DNA of 64,000 nt from Tractidigestivibacter scatoligenes (lineage in GTDB: Bacteria > Actinomycetota > Coriobacteriia > Coriobacteriales > Atopobiaceae): positions 124,001 through 188,000 of the forward strand of contig NZ_LOJF01000009.1 of assembly GCF_001494635.1 (NCBI RefSeq). Direction: 5' to 3'. The position numbers were made by a program, and so were the translations under genes. Positions 42,317-52,157 of this stretch are shown in pieces. The notes beneath the pieces are model-generated. The model did no database searches and had not been told where the DNA came from. It saw only the letters and a program-made list of their open reading frames with translations. Within the stretch, counting starts at the first letter, position 1, and each line of letters begins with the position of its first letter.

Positions 42317-43411
42317 TTAGGCATCAAGGGCACCGGGGAAGCGCCGCTCAATCTCGGCCATGAGTTCGTCCACGATCTTGTCAGCAGGAACCTTGCGCAG
42401 CGGCTTGCCACCCTCGAAGAGCATGGCCTGCCCGTGACCGCACGCCACGCCAAGGTCTGCGTCGGAGGCCTCGCCGGGCCCGTTCACCACGCAGCCCATG
42501 ACAGCAACGGTGATGGGCGCCTTCACGGCAGAGAGGCGCTTGCCCACCTCCTCGGCAATGGGAATCATGTCGACTTGGCAACGGCCGCAGGTGGGACAGC
42601 TCACGAGCTCGGGCGAGCGGCGGCGCATGCCAAGCGCCGAGAGGAGCTCCCAGGCAACCGCGACCTCCTCGACCGGGTCTGCGGTGAGCGAGAGGCGCAT
42701 GGTGTCGCCAATGCCCTCCTCGAGGAGAATTCCCACGCCTGCGGCGTTTTTGACCGTCCCCTGTCGAAGCGTTCCCGCCTCCGTGACGCCCACATGAAGC
42801 GGGACCTCGGGCAGAGCCTTCGAGAGCGCGCGGTAGGTCGCAAGCGTGGTGGGCACGCTGTGCGCCTTGGCCGAGAGCACCACGTCGAGAAAGCCGCGGT
42901 CACGGAAGTGCTCGACAAAGCCCTCGGCGGAGGCCACGAGCTTCTCCGGAAGCGTAAGGTCCTGCCTGGCAGCGACCTTCTCGTCAAGCGAACCAGCATT
43001 GACGCCAATGCGAATGGGAATCCCCGCCTCGCCGCAGGCGTCTATCACGGCGTCCACGCGATCCCAAGAGCCGATGTTGCCCGGGTTCACGCGCAGGGCC
43101 GCCGCACCGCGGGCGGCGGCACTCAGGGCAAGGCGGTAGTCGAAGTGGATGTCCGCAATCACAGGCAGCGGCGACTCCGCGCAGATGCGCTCGAAGCCGT
43201 CGAGCGACTCCGCATTGGGAACTGCCACGCGGATGATCTCGCATCCGGCGTCTGCAAGGCGTCTGATCTGCGCAAGGGTGGCCGCAGCGTCTGCCGTCTT
43301 GGTGGTGCACATCGACTGCACCGAAACGGGCGCCCCACCGCCCACGGCGACGTTGCCAACCATGACGCGCCTGGTTAGCTCACGAGGAAGTTTCTGAGTG
43401 CTGGTATCCAT
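42317..43411 (-). CDS. ispG: 4-hydroxy-3-methylbut-2-en-1-yl diphosphate synthase IspG
   Basis: Penultimate MEP-pathway enzyme, 364 residues. The TIM-barrel half has VSVQSMCTT and GNIGSWDRV; the C-terminal half carries the [4Fe-4S] ligands in SCPTCGRC and VMGCVVNGPGE. Length matches the two-domain bacterial form. ATG 43411 lies 2 bp beyond the rseP stop, so it is coupled to rseP. A 12-bp longer TTG start is possible but has no better site. dxr lies two genes upstream. Confidence 0.95.
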   Translation of the reverse strand: MDTSTQKLPRELTRRVMVGNVAVGGGAPVSVQSMCTTKTADAAATLAQIRRLADAGCEIIRVAVPNAESLDGFERICAESPLPVIADIHFDYRLALSAAARGAAALRVNPGNIGSWDRVDAVIDACGEAGIPIRIGVNAGSLDEKVAARQDLTLPEKLVASAEGFVEHFRDRGFLDVVLSAKAHSVPTTLATYRALSKALPEVPLHVGVTEAGTLRQGTVKNAAGVGILLEEGIGDTMRLSLTADPVEEVAVAWELLSALGMRRRSPELVSCPTCGRCQVDMIPIAEEVGKRLSAVKAPITVAVMGCVVNGPGEASDADLGVACGHGQAMLFEGGKPLRKVPADKIVDELMAEIERRFPGALDA

Positions 43412-43412
43412 G

Positions 43413-44792
43413 TCAGCCGCCAATCACAAAGGTCACGATGTCGTTTCTCATAGCCACGACAAAGACGAAGAGGAAGAACGCAAGGCCCACGTAGCTCACG
43501 ATGGTCTGCGCACGCGCGGAGACCTGGCGCCTGGAGATGGCCTGGATTATCTCGATGAGAATTTTGCCGCCGTCAAGCGGTGCAATTGGCAGCAGGTTCA
43601 TAAAGCCGAGCGACATCGAGATGGCACCAATGAAGAAGGCGAGCGTGGGAACGCCAGCCGAGGCCGCCTCGGATGCCATGACCGAGATACCCACAACAGA
43701 GCTGGATTGGTCGAGTACCTCCATGGTGTGCGTGGGCACGATGAGCTTCACGGCATACTCCGCTACCAGTCCACCGTACGCCACAGACCCACGAATCGCC
43801 TCTCCGAGCGAGGGATAGTAGGTGTAGGCCTGATTGGTGATTCCCAGGTACTCTGCGGCCTGGCCATCAACAAGGTCGACCGTGGTCTCATACGTAGTGT
43901 TATCGCGTTCGTAGTCAAGCGAAAAGTCGGTGCCAGACTCGAGGTACGGCTTGATGGCGGCAACCAGGTCCTCATACGTGGAGACGGATTCGCCATCCAC
44001 GGCCGTGATGCGGTCGCCCGCCTCAATGCCAGCCGCCTCAGCAAAGGACCCCGGGGAGACGCTGCCAATTACTGGCTCATTCGATGCAACCTGCACGCCC
44101 ATGACCATGAAGGAGGCCGTGACCACGACGAGCGCCACGAGCAAATTCACCACGGGGCCGGCAAGGAGCATGGCGCACCGGCGCCAGAAGCCGCACCCAA
44201 GGTAGGTGCGCCCACGCTCGCGCGCGAGGAACTCGGCCGCACCCATGCCGGGGTCACGTGGCTCACCGTAGTTTGTGGTTCCTGCCTGTGAGAAGTCGTG
44301 CCCACGGTCGTACTCGGTGCGCAGGCTGGCATCACGCCGGAGCGTCTCGAAGCTCGCAGGCCAGTCCGACTGGCCCTCGTGCTCGCCAAGCGCCGGATCA
44401 TAGTAGGGCCTCACGGCGGCCCAGTCAGCGAGCGTTGCGAGAAGCCCGTATGCCCTATCGACGTCGCAGCCCAGCTGGGAGGCCAGATCGCTCACGGAAA
44501 TCCTGCCGGCGCGCTGCACGGCCATGAGCGCCGAACCAAGGAGCTCGTCGCCAGAGTTCTCCATGCCACAGATTCGCGTATACCCGCCAAGCAGGATGGG
44601 GGTCACGCCAATCTCGGTACCGTGGTCCTTGCTCTTGTGCGATAGCTTGAATCGGCACGGCATGCCAAGAAAGAACTCGGTCACACGCACGCCGCACGCG
44701 CGGGCAGCCAGGTAGTGACCGCCCTCATGCACAAAGACGAGAAGTGAGAGAACCACCACGCCCCAGAAGATTGCCGAGACAGCCCCCGTCAT
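43413..44792 (-). CDS. rseP: RseP-type site-2 membrane metalloprotease with long insertion
   Basis: RIP-type zinc protease of 459 residues. The HEGGH motif (H22-H26) is in helix 1, the PDZ domain lies at about 235-310 (SFAEAAGIEAGDRITAVDG), and the second zinc region is MNLLPIAPLDGGKI. Between GGYTRICGM (to residue 77) and helix 2 (near 205) there is an insertion of about 125 residues, part of which (about 90-130, AGRISVSDLASQLGCDVDRAYG) looks like a winged helix. Usual RseP proteins lack this. The ATG overlaps the dxr stop. It lies in the conserved cdsA-dxr-rseP-ispG context. Confidence 0.93.
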   Translation of the reverse strand: MTGAVSAIFWGVVVLSLLVFVHEGGHYLAARACGVRVTEFFLGMPCRFKLSHKSKDHGTEIGVTPILLGGYTRICGMENSGDELLGSALMAVQRAGRISVSDLASQLGCDVDRAYGLLATLADWAAVRPYYDPALGEHEGQSDWPASFETLRRDASLRTEYDRGHDFSQAGTTNYGEPRDPGMGAAEFLARERGRTYLGCGFWRRCAMLLAGPVVNLLVALVVVTASFMVMGVQVASNEPVIGSVSPGSFAEAAGIEAGDRITAVDGESVSTYEDLVAAIKPYLESGTDFSLDYERDNTTYETTVDLVDGQAAEYLGITNQAYTYYPSLGEAIRGSVAYGGLVAEYAVKLIVPTHTMEVLDQSSSVVGISVMASEAASAGVPTLAFFIGAISMSLGFMNLLPIAPLDGGKILIEIIQAISRRQVSARAQTIVSYVGLAFFLFVFVVAMRNDIVTFVIGG

Positions 44793-45988
44793 GTGCGAAC
44801 TTCCCCGATGAAGGAGCGCGCAAGCTGCCGCGACCTGGCGTCCACCTCAGCGAGCTGTGCCAGGTTGTCGACGGGAACCGCCTTCGTGGCTTTCATAACG
44901 GAAGAGATGATGCGCTCAATGTCGAGGAAGCCGCACTCCCCTGCCCTGAACGCCGCGTTGGCGACCTCGTTGGCGGCGTTGGCGGCGCACGGCATGGTTC
45001 CGGAGATGCGACCAGCCTCCTTGATCAGGGCGAGGCACCCAAAGGTCTTCTCGTCTGCCTCGCCAAAGGTAACGGGGGCCTCGTGGCACCAGTCCACAGG
45101 GACCGTTGGGGCAGACCATCGCTCCGGATAGCTGAGCGCGTACTGTATGGGAATGCGCATGTCAGAGGGTCCGAGTTGGGCCTTAACCGAGCCGTCTGCA
45201 AACTCGACCATCGAGTGGATGCGGCTCTGGCGCTGCACAAGCACGTGGATGTCATCAATGCTCACGCCAAAGAGGTGGTGGGCCTCGATGACCTCTAGTC
45301 CCTTGTTGGTGAGCGTCGCAGAGTCGATGGTGATCTTGGGACCCATGGTCCACGTGGGGTGCGCGAGGGCGTCTCCCGGCGTCACGCGAGAAAGCTGGCT
45401 TCTGGTCATGCCATAGAAGGGCCCACCCGAGCAGGTGAGCCAGATCCGATTGATGTCCTGGTCCCTCTCGCCAACAAGGCACTGGTAGATGGCACTGTGC
45501 TCGGAGTCAACGGGAATGAGCTTGCCAGGCTTGGCAAGCGGCATGAGAAGGTCGCCGGCCACAACGATCGACTCTTTGTTTGCATAGGCAAGAATTTTGT
45601 CGGCCTTGAGCGCCGCATAGCCAGCTGCCATGCCCGCCTCGCCAACCACGGCGTTAACCACGCAATCGACGTCGGGAAGCTCAGCGAGTTCCGTGACCGC
45701 ATCTGGGCCAAAGCCAAGCTCGCATCCAGACGGAACCTCCTCAAGCGCTACGTCACCCTTACGGGAGGCGTCCGCAACGGCAAGGTGAGTGGCACCAAAC
45801 TCGCGAGCAGCCTCAACAAGCCGCTCGCAGGACGAGTTCACAGAGAGCGCAACCACCTTTAGGCGATCGGCATGCTGACGGCATACGTCGAGCGTCTGCA
45901 TACCGATGGAGCCAGAGCACCCAAGGACCGCAACTCGAAGAACATGCGGCCGTGGGGAGCGCGCTCCAGGACGCTCAAACAAACTCAT
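44789..45988 (-). CDS. dxr: 1-deoxy-D-xylulose-5-phosphate reductoisomerase
   Basis: Commits DOXP to the MEP pathway using NADPH. The N-terminal dinucleotide motif VLGCSGSIGMQTLD is close to residue 25, followed by NKES (ANKESIVVAG) and the catalytic region VDSEHSAIYQCL; the C-terminal four-helix domain is present. Length 399 residues is normal; a slightly long N-terminus (FERPGARSPRPH) may include about 15 extra residues. The start overlaps the cdsA stop by 4 bp and the stop overlaps rseP. Confidence 0.96.
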   Translation of the reverse strand: MSLFERPGARSPRPHVLRVAVLGCSGSIGMQTLDVCRQHADRLKVVALSVNSSCERLVEAAREFGATHLAVADASRKGDVALEEVPSGCELGFGPDAVTELAELPDVDCVVNAVVGEAGMAAGYAALKADKILAYANKESIVVAGDLLMPLAKPGKLIPVDSEHSAIYQCLVGERDQDINRIWLTCSGGPFYGMTRSQLSRVTPGDALAHPTWTMGPKITIDSATLTNKGLEVIEAHHLFGVSIDDIHVLVQRQSRIHSMVEFADGSVKAQLGPSDMRIPIQYALSYPERWSAPTVPVDWCHEAPVTFGEADEKTFGCLALIKEAGRISGTMPCAANAANEVANAAFRAGECGFLDIERIISSVMKATKAVPVDNLAQLAEVDARSRQLARSFIGEVRT

Positions 45989-46938
45989 AGAATTCCCCCA
46001 AAGAAAAGTACGAAGTATGCAGCCATGCTGCCAAAGAGCATGGAGTCAGATCTATCGAGAAGGCCACCGTGACCGGGCATGAGGTTACCGGAGTCCTTGA
46101 CGCCCACGCCGCGCTTGAGGCGAGACTCAAAGAGGTCACCCACGACGCCCGCTATGCCTACAAGAAGCCCGCCCAGTATGGCAAGCGGCATCTCAAGGCC
46201 AGCTACTCCAAAGGCAGCGAGAATAGCCCAGATAATCACGGAGGCAACTATCCCTCCGTAGAAGCCCTCCCAGCTCTTGTGCGGAGAGATGCGCGGCGCC
46301 AGCTTGTGGACCCCAAACCTCGAGCCAATGGCGTACGCCATGGCATCGTTTGCCCAGATGGAGAGCATGACGCCAAAGGTGAGGGTGGCTCCCATGAAAC
46401 CCTTGTCGATGATGCGGACAAGGACCAGGCTCGAGAAAGTAAGCGAGGTGTAGAGCGGTCCAAATACCGTAATTGCCACATCCCCCACGTTGGCACGCGG
46501 GGTGAAGACGTACCAAGCCGCGCACGCCGCAAGGAGCAGGAAGAGAATGATGACAAGACCCCTCAGGCCATACCCGTAGGCAGCAAGGGGAAACAGCACC
46601 GCAGCGGCAAGGCCAACGCCCTCGTTGGGCATGCGACCGCCCATACGAGCGATGCGGAAGAACTCCGAGCAGCAGAGCCACCCCATGGCGCTAATCATAA
46701 GCGTTGTGGCAAAGGGTCCCAGGTAGAGACAGACGAGAACGACAATGGCATAGATGGCGCCCGAAGTAGTGCGCGTGAGCAGACGTTCCGTCCACCCACG
46801 TGCGCGCTGCCCAGCAAGGGCACCAGCAGTACGCTGTGCCTCCTTGGCGTTGCGCCTGTTCTCAAGCTTGTCGATGTGGCGGTCGATGCCAACGCTCTCG
46901 CGCTTGTCCCGCCCGCTGTCTGGGCCCTTCTCGCTCAA
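45985..46938 (-). CDS. cdsA: Phosphatidate cytidylyltransferase
   Basis: Makes CDP-diacylglycerol from phosphatidic acid and CTP. The C-terminal CdsA signature is present (GDLFESRLKRGVGVKDSG ... LMPGHGGLLDRSDS), preceded by about eight membrane helices. Residues 1-50 are a charged cytosolic extension (SEKGPDSGRDKRES). The frame is open to 47067, inside uppS, so I take TTG 46938, which overlaps the uppS stop as TTGA with TTTGGGGGTG upstream. That gives 317 residues. The start codon is the least certain part. Confidence 0.9.
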   Translation of the reverse strand: MSEKGPDSGRDKRESVGIDRHIDKLENRRNAKEAQRTAGALAGQRARGWTERLLTRTTSGAIYAIVVLVCLYLGPFATTLMISAMGWLCCSEFFRIARMGGRMPNEGVGLAAAVLFPLAAYGYGLRGLVIILFLLLAACAAWYVFTPRANVGDVAITVFGPLYTSLTFSSLVLVRIIDKGFMGATLTFGVMLSIWANDAMAYAIGSRFGVHKLAPRISPHKSWEGFYGGIVASVIIWAILAAFGVAGLEMPLAILGGLLVGIAGVVGDLFESRLKRGVGVKDSGNLMPGHGGLLDRSDSMLFGSMAAYFVLFFGGIL

Positions 46939-47720
46939 CGCTCGGTGACACCCCCAAACCGACGGTGGCGTCCCTGAAAGGCCTTGACTGCCCGCAGGAA
47001 GTCCCAGCGCGAGAAATCGGGCCACAGGGTGGGAGTCACGTAGAACTCGGTGTAGGCGAGCTGCCAAAGCAGGTAGTTGGAGAGACGCATCTCACCCGAC
47101 GTGCGAATGAGAAGCTCAGGATCGGGAAGCCCGGCGGTGTAAAGCCGAGAAGAGATGACACTCTCGTCTATGTCCTCAGGACGCAAGGTGCCTGCGGCGA
47201 CCTCACTTGCAAGCTCACGAGCAGCGCGCGCAATCTCTGCCCTAGAGCCGTAGTTCACTGCAAGCGCAAACGTCATACCCGTGTGGTCTGCCGTCTGGGC
47301 AAGGCCCTCGCGAAAGACATCGGCCGTCTCTTTGGGAAGGGCGTCAATGTCGCCAAAGAAGCGCAGCTGCACGTTCTCTTGATGGAAGAGCGGAAGCTCG
47401 TTCAAGAGCGTGGTGGCAAAGAGGTGCATAAGAAGGTCAACCTCATGCTGCGGACGCCGCCAGTTCTCTGTTGAGAAGGCATACACCGAAAGCACGTCGA
47501 GGCCGAGCCTCACGCTGGTGGTGACAGCCTCGCGCAGCGAGTCGACTCCCGCCACGTGCCCCTCAGAACGGTCAAGGCCGCGAGCCTGTGCCCAGCGACC
47601 GTTGCCATCCATGATGATTGAGACGTGGTGGGGAATGCGCTCCAGGTCAACGTCGGCAAGGCTTATGTCCTCGGGGGGATTGGCGTAGTATTCCCCGAGC
47701 TTCTTCTCGTCTATATCCAC
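46935..47720 (-). CDS. uppS: Isoprenyl transferase (undecaprenyl diphosphate synthase)
   Basis: Cis-prenyltransferase that builds the lipid carrier for cell-wall synthesis, 261 residues. The first motif IIMDGNGRWAQARG has the catalytic Asp, YAFSTENWRRP follows, and RTSGEMRLSNYLLWQ and FYVTPTLWPDF close the fold. The N-terminal 25 residues are an acidic extension. It starts at GTG 47720, immediately after the frr stop, with GGAG about 6 bp upstream. Confidence 0.95.
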   Translation of the reverse strand: MDIDEKKLGEYYANPPEDISLADVDLERIPHHVSIIMDGNGRWAQARGLDRSEGHVAGVDSLREAVTTSVRLGLDVLSVYAFSTENWRRPQHEVDLLMHLFATTLLNELPLFHQENVQLRFFGDIDALPKETADVFREGLAQTADHTGMTFALAVNYGSRAEIARAARELASEVAAGTLRPEDIDESVISSRLYTAGLPDPELLIRTSGEMRLSNYLLWQLAYTEFYVTPTLWPDFSRWDFLRAVKAFQGRHRRFGGVTER

Positions 47721-48266
47721 CTAGATCTCCATGACTTCGGCGGTCTTCTCCTTGAGCATGGCGTCGACGCGCTTGACGTAGTCATCCGTGAGCTTCTGGA
47801 CGGCCTTCTTCTCGCGGGAGACCTCGTCCTCCGAGAGCTCCTCATCGCGATCGAGCTTGTTGTTGGTGTCGCGACGGACATTGCGAATGGAGACGCGCGC
47901 CTCCTCGGCTATGTCCTTGCACTCGCGAGCAAGCTCGCGGCGGCGCTCCTCGGTGGGCTTGGGGAACGGCAGACGGATGGTGACGCCGTCGTTGGAAGGC
48001 GTGATGCCTAGGTCAGAGGCCTCAATGGCCTTCTCGATGCTCTTGAGGGCGCTCTTGTCCCACGGCTCGATGACCATCATGGATGCCTCGGGGACCTTCA
48101 CGCCGGCAAGCTGCGTGATAGGAGTTGGCTGCCCATAGTAGTCAACCTTGATGGGATCAAGGATGTGGGGGTTCGCACGGCCGGTGCGAACGCGTGAGAA
48201 GTTCGCCTGGAGGGCCTCCAGGCACTTGTCCATGTGCTTCTTTGCCTTGTCGGTGTACTGGCTCAT
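47721..48266 (-). CDS. frr: Ribosome recycling factor
   Basis: A 181-residue coiled-coil protein that splits post-termination ribosomes with EF-G. Hallmarks are [16 protein letters not shown] near the N-terminus, [22 protein letters not shown] in the middle and [21 protein letters not shown] near the end. The ATG overlaps the pyrH stop (ATGA), as is common in this conserved operon. Confidence 0.97.
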   Translation of the reverse strand: MSQYTDKAKKHMDKCLEALQANFSRVRTGRANPHILDPIKVDYYGQPTPITQLAGVKVPEASMMVIEPWDKSALKSIEKAIEASDLGITPSNDGVTIRLPFPKPTEERRRELARECKDIAEEARVSIRNVRRDTNNKLDRDEELSEDEVSREKKAVQKLTDDYVKRVDAMLKEKTAEVMEI

Positions 48267-48991
48267 GCTTGGTCCTCCTCAATGACGGTGGTACCCACGT
48301 TCTCACCCGCGAGCGCGCTCATAAAGACGCCGTTCTGCCCCATATCAAAGACCATGATGGGCATCTTGTTGTCGTGGCAGAGCGCAGTGGCGGTTGCATC
48401 CATGACCTTGAGGTCGCGAGCGAGGACCTCCTTGTAGGTGATGGTATCGAACTTGGTAGCCTCGGGGTGAGTGACGGGGTCGGCATCGTAGATGCCGTCG
48501 ACCTTGGTCGCCTTCATGAGCACCTCGGCGCCAATCTCGCAAGCGCGCAGGGCGGCTGCGGTGTCCGTGGTGAAGTAGGGGTTACCCGTACCGGCAGCAA
48601 AGATGACGATACGCCCCTTCTCGAGGTGCCTGATTGCACGGCGACGGATGTAAGTCTCGCACACTTGATGCATCTCGATGGCGCTCATGACGCGGCAATC
48701 CATGCCGTTACGCTCGAAGCAATCCTGGAGCGAAAGGGCGTTAATAACCGTTGCGAGCATGCCCATGTTGTCGCCCTGAGCGCGATCCATGCCAGCGGCG
48801 GCACCCTGGATGCCACGGAAGATGTTGCCACCACCCACGACAACGGCAACCTGCACTCCGTCCTCCCACACGGGCTTGATCTCCTCGGCAAGTCTCTGCG
48901 GTACCTTGGGATCAATGCCAAAGGCCTGGTCGCCCATGAGGGCTTCGCCAGAAAGCTTAAGAAGAACGCGCTGGTACTTGTAGGTCGACAA
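48263..48991 (-). CDS. pyrH: Uridylate kinase
   Basis: Amino-acid-kinase-fold UMP kinase, 242 residues. [11 protein letters not shown] starts the fold, [11 protein letters not shown] and [14 protein letters not shown] bind substrate, and [12 protein letters not shown] is near the nucleotide site. I chose TTG 48991 because GGAGGATGGC directly precedes it and the protein then begins STYKYQRV; an in-frame ATG 49003 lies at the Shine-Dalgarno itself. A terminator separates it from tsf. Confidence 0.93.
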   Translation of the reverse strand: MSTYKYQRVLLKLSGEALMGDQAFGIDPKVPQRLAEEIKPVWEDGVQVAVVVGGGNIFRGIQGAAAGMDRAQGDNMGMLATVINALSLQDCFERNGMDCRVMSAIEMHQVCETYIRRRAIRHLEKGRIVIFAAGTGNPYFTTDTAAALRACEIGAEVLMKATKVDGIYDADPVTHPEATKFDTITYKEVLARDLKVMDATATALCHDNKMPIMVFDMGQNGVFMSALAGENVGTTVIEEDQA

Positions 48992-49153
48992 GCCATCCTC
49001 CATTCGTCGGGACGTCGCGGCCGTCATATGGCACAGCCGTAACCCCACCGATTCTATCAGAGCGCCGAGGAGGCGCCCCCGCATCCTCGGCGAGTGTAAG
49101 GTCTCTGCATACGGAGGACACGTCAAGGGCCAAAATCTGGGCGCAACACAAGG

Positions 49154-49186
49154 AAAAGCCCCGGCGGGCGGTGTGCCAGCCGGGGC
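49154..49186 (-). terminator. Terminator after tsf
   Basis: Minus-strand hairpin GCCCCGGC/GCCGGGGC with an internal loop and a CTTTTCCTT tail, about 33 bp past the tsf stop. It probably ends the rpsB-tsf transcript. Confidence 0.8.
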
Positions 49187-49218
49187 AATAAAGACGACTT
49201 CTTATGAGACCGCGCAGG

Positions 49219-50088
49219 CTACTCGCCGAAGTTGAAGCGCACGAAGGTGACAACCTTGATGTCGTCGCCGAGGGACTTGGAGACCTTCTTCGCAAGGGAG
49301 GAGATGGTCTCGTTGGAGTCCTTCACAAACACCTGCTCGGTGAGGACGTTCTCCTTGTAGAACTTCTCAAGCTTGCCGAGGGCAATCTTCTCCTGGATGG
49401 CCTCGGGCTTGCCAGACTCGGCAGCCTGCGCCTTGTAGATGCCCATCTCGTGGTCGATGACGTCCTGAGGGACATCCTCGCGCACGGCGGAGACGGGGTT
49501 GCTGGCGACAACCTGCATGGCAACATCGTGCGCGAAGGTCTTGAACTCAGCAGCCTCTGCGGTCTCAGACTTCGAGAAGGAGAAGCTCACCATGTCGGCA
49601 TGCTTGCCATCGTGGTGGATGTAGCAGCCGATGGCGCCGTTCTCAGCGGTAAGACGGGCGAAGCGGTTGATCTTCATGTTCTCGCCGATGACGTGAATCA
49701 TCTCGGTGAGCTCGGACTCGACGGTGCCCTCGCCCATGGCGCAGGCCTTGAGGGCGTCGACGTCAGCGGGGTCGTTCTTGGCGACGACCTCGGCCACGGA
49801 GTGCGCAAAGTCCTTGAACTTGCCATTGGTGCCCACGAAGTCGGTCTCGCAGGTGAGCTCGACCATGGCAGCGAGCTTGGCATCGTCAGAGACGTAGATG
49901 GCGATGGTGCCCTCGTTGGTCTCGCGACCAGCGCGCTTGACGGCCTTGGCAAGGCCCATCTTGCGGAGGACGTCGACGGCCTTGTCAAGGTCGCCATCGG
50001 CCTCGACGAGGGCCTTCTTGCACTCCATCATGGGGGAGTCGGTCATCTCGCGGAGCTGCTTGACAAGAGCGGCGGAAATCTTTGCCAT
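49219..50088 (-). CDS. tsf: Elongation factor Ts
   Basis: Nucleotide exchange factor of EF-Tu, 289 residues. The N-terminal UBA-like domain includes TDSPMMECKKALVEADGD, and the core contains ETDFVGTNGKF and the C-terminal FVRFNFGE ending typical of the family. GGAGGTTCAC precedes ATG 50088, 44 bp after rpsB. Confidence 0.97.
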   Translation of the reverse strand: MAKISAALVKQLREMTDSPMMECKKALVEADGDLDKAVDVLRKMGLAKAVKRAGRETNEGTIAIYVSDDAKLAAMVELTCETDFVGTNGKFKDFAHSVAEVVAKNDPADVDALKACAMGEGTVESELTEMIHVIGENMKINRFARLTAENGAIGCYIHHDGKHADMVSFSFSKSETAEAAEFKTFAHDVAMQVVASNPVSAVREDVPQDVIDHEMGIYKAQAAESGKPEAIQEKIALGKLEKFYKENVLTEQVFVKDSNETISSLAKKVSKSLGDDIKVVTFVRFNFGE

Positions 50089-50132
50089 GTGAACCTCCTA
50101 AAGGGGTTGGTTGGTGTGAGAGAAAACGAGGG

Positions 50133-50918
50133 CTACTCAGCCGCGGGAGCCTCGGCGGCAGGAGCGGCGGCCTCCTCGGTCGCGACGGGAGCAGAAGCCT
50201 CGCCGGTCTGCATCTCCTCTGCGGTCACCTGAGTCTCGCCGGTGCCAGCGAGAACGGCGTCGGCAGCAAGCTCGCACATAAGCGAGACGGAGCGGATAGC
50301 GTCGTCGTTGGCAGGCACGCCGTAGTCGATGACGTCAGGGTCGGAGTTGGTGTCGAGCAGACCAACAACGGGGATGTGCAGACGGTTGGCCTCGCGGACG
50401 GCAATCTCCTCGCGCTTGGTGTCGACGACGAAGATGGCCTGCGGCAGGGCGGTCATGTCGCGGACGCCGCCGAGGTTCTTCTGGAGCTTGTCAAGCTCCT
50501 TGGTGAGCAGGGCCTGCTCCTTCTTGGGCAGCGCGTTCATGCGGCCGTCCTCGACCATGGCCTCGAGCTCCTCCATGCGGGCAATGCGGGAGCGCATGGT
50601 CACGAAGTTGGTGAGCATGCCGCCGAGCCAGCGCTGGTTGATGTAGGGCATGTTGGCGCGCTCGGCCTGGGTCTGGATGGGCTCCTGGGCCTGCTTCTTG
50701 GTGCCGACGAAGAGGACCTTGCCGCCCTTGGCAGCGGTCTCACGCAGGAAGGTGTAGGCCTTGTCAGCGTCGATGAGGGTCTGCTTGAGGTCGAGGATGT
50801 AGATGCCGTTGCGCTCGCCAAAGATGTACGGCTTCATCTTGGGGTTCCAGCGGCGGGTCTGGTGACCGTAGTGGCAGCCTGCGTCGAGAAGGGTCTGGAT
50901 AGTAACCTTAGCAGCCAT
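50133..50918 (-). CDS. rpsB: 30S ribosomal protein S2
   Basis: S2 of 261 residues. [23 protein letters not shown] at the start and [27 protein letters not shown] are conserved, and the tail is an Ala/Glu/Pro-rich extension (from about 230) typical of high-GC Gram-positives. AATGGAGGTCAAAC precedes ATG 50918. The 158-nt leader upstream is long, which permits autogenous control. Confidence 0.97.
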   Translation of the reverse strand: MAAKVTIQTLLDAGCHYGHQTRRWNPKMKPYIFGERNGIYILDLKQTLIDADKAYTFLRETAAKGGKVLFVGTKKQAQEPIQTQAERANMPYINQRWLGGMLTNFVTMRSRIARMEELEAMVEDGRMNALPKKEQALLTKELDKLQKNLGGVRDMTALPQAIFVVDTKREEIAVREANRLHIPVVGLLDTNSDPDVIDYGVPANDDAIRSVSLMCELAADAVLAGTGETQVTAEEMQTGEASAPVATEEAAAPAAEAPAAE

Positions 50919-51076
50919 GTTTGACCTCCATTGGTTGGTCCTCCGCGCGATGTCATCCCCGAAGTACCACCCCTGGCCTGGCTTAGAGCCTGGGGCACCA
51001 CGGCCTTCGAGTCGTCGCGCGTGTGTGATGTTGCCGCCTGGTAGCGACATGCTGGGCATCTGCACAGCGATTGAAG

Positions 51077-51106
51077 AGTATAGCAGGTAAAAGTCAACTC
51101 GGGCAA
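51077..51106 (-). promoter_or_regulatory. Promoter of the rpsB-tsf unit
   Basis: Minus-strand -35 TTGCCC at 51101-51106, 18-bp spacer, -10 TATACT at 51077-51082. Transcription from here would give a 5' leader of about 150 nt before the S2 start, room for an S2-binding autoregulatory structure; I could not confirm a known leader fold. Confidence 0.7.
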
Positions 51107-51167
51107 GCAGCGTGTAAGACCTGTCCGCGTTCACCGTTTTACCTTGATTTTGGCGCGTCTCGTCTCC

Positions 51168-52157
51168 TTACTGCGCCCTTGGGTGTGCCTGCCGCGCCGC
51201 GTCTTTGAGCTTCTCCACCGAGAGGTGCGTGTAGACCTGCGTGGTTGAGAGGCTCTCGTGGCCCAGAAGCTCCTGAACGCTTCGAAGGTCGGCACCGCCT
51301 GAGACGAGCTCGGTGGCATAGGTGTGCCGCATAGCGTGGGGCGTGAGCGTTGGGTCAAGCCGCGCGATGCGCACGTGAGTCTCGAAAACGGTTCGCAGGG
51401 CATCGGCGCTCATGCGCCTGCCCCGCGTGGAAAGGAAAAGCGCTCCATATGGACCCTCGGCCTCCTCTCCCCTGGCAGCGGAGGCCAGCAAAGGGCGCGT
51501 CTCGTCGAGATAGCGCCTCACCCAGTCGAGCGCCACCTCGTAGAGGGGAACGATTCGCTCTTTAGAGCCCTTGCCAAAGAGCGTAACCTGGCACCTACCA
51601 AAGTCCACCGACCCAACGTCGAGGCGCGAAACTTCGGAGATGCGGGCACCGGAGGCGTAGAGCAGCTCCAAGAACGCTCGGTCCCTCACACCCGTGGCAT
51701 CGTCCGTGTCGCAGGTGGCAAGGAGCTTCCGTACGTCCTCGTCGGACATGGTCTTGGGGAGGCGTCGGGCCCCTTTGGGCGTGGCGAGCGCGGCCGCGGG
51801 GTCCACCGAGCAGATTCCCTCTCGGAGCATCCACCCATAGAAGTCGCGAACGGCCGAGAGGCGCCTGTCAACCGTACGGACCGTGTAGCCCGCACGATTG
51901 AGGTCGGCAAGAAACCCGCGAAGGTCACGGTGGGTCGCATGGAGGGGTTCCACGCGAGAGCGCTCTGCCCACGAGGCAAAGGACGCCAGGTCTGCCCGAT
52001 ACGCCTTCACGGTGTTCTCTGAGAGGCCACGGACCTGCCCAAGGTATGCGAGGAAGGCACGCCGCTCCTCGAGCAGCACGCTTGCCCCAAGTGGAGCGTG
52101 ATCCGCTGACTCCGCCTGGTTCTTGGCGACACGGACGCTGTCACGCTTGGGGCTCAT
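51168..52157 (-). CDS. xerC: Tyrosine recombinase XerC-type
   Basis: Site-specific recombinase of 329 residues. The N-terminal SAM-like DNA-binding domain (FLAYLGQVRGLSENTVKAY) is followed by the catalytic domain with Arg in YASGARISEVSRLD, HxxR in TPHAMRHTYATEL, the late His in LGHESLSTTQ and the nucleophile Tyr in VYTHLS. Context trmFO-xerC and neighbours rpsB and dprA argue for chromosome-dimer resolution rather than a phage integrase. The start overlaps the trmFO stop (ATGA). XerC versus XerD cannot be separated by sight. Confidence 0.88.
   Translation of the reverse strand: MSPKRDSVRVAKNQAESADHAPLGASVLLEERRAFLAYLGQVRGLSENTVKAYRADLASFASWAERSRVEPLHATHRDLRGFLADLNRAGYTVRTVDRRLSAVRDFYGWMLREGICSVDPAAALATPKGARRLPKTMSDEDVRKLLATCDTDDATGVRDRAFLELLYASGARISEVSRLDVGSVDFGRCQVTLFGKGSKERIVPLYEVALDWVRRYLDETRPLLASAARGEEAEGPYGALFLSTRGRRMSADALRTVFETHVRIARLDPTLTPHAMRHTYATELVSGGADLRSVQELLGHESLSTTQVYTHLSVEKLKDAARQAHPRAQ

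Noticed and set aside
49204-50232. 342-residue plus-strand open frame across tsf
   Set aside because: Antisense to tsf and the rpsB tail; composition typical of a shadow frame.
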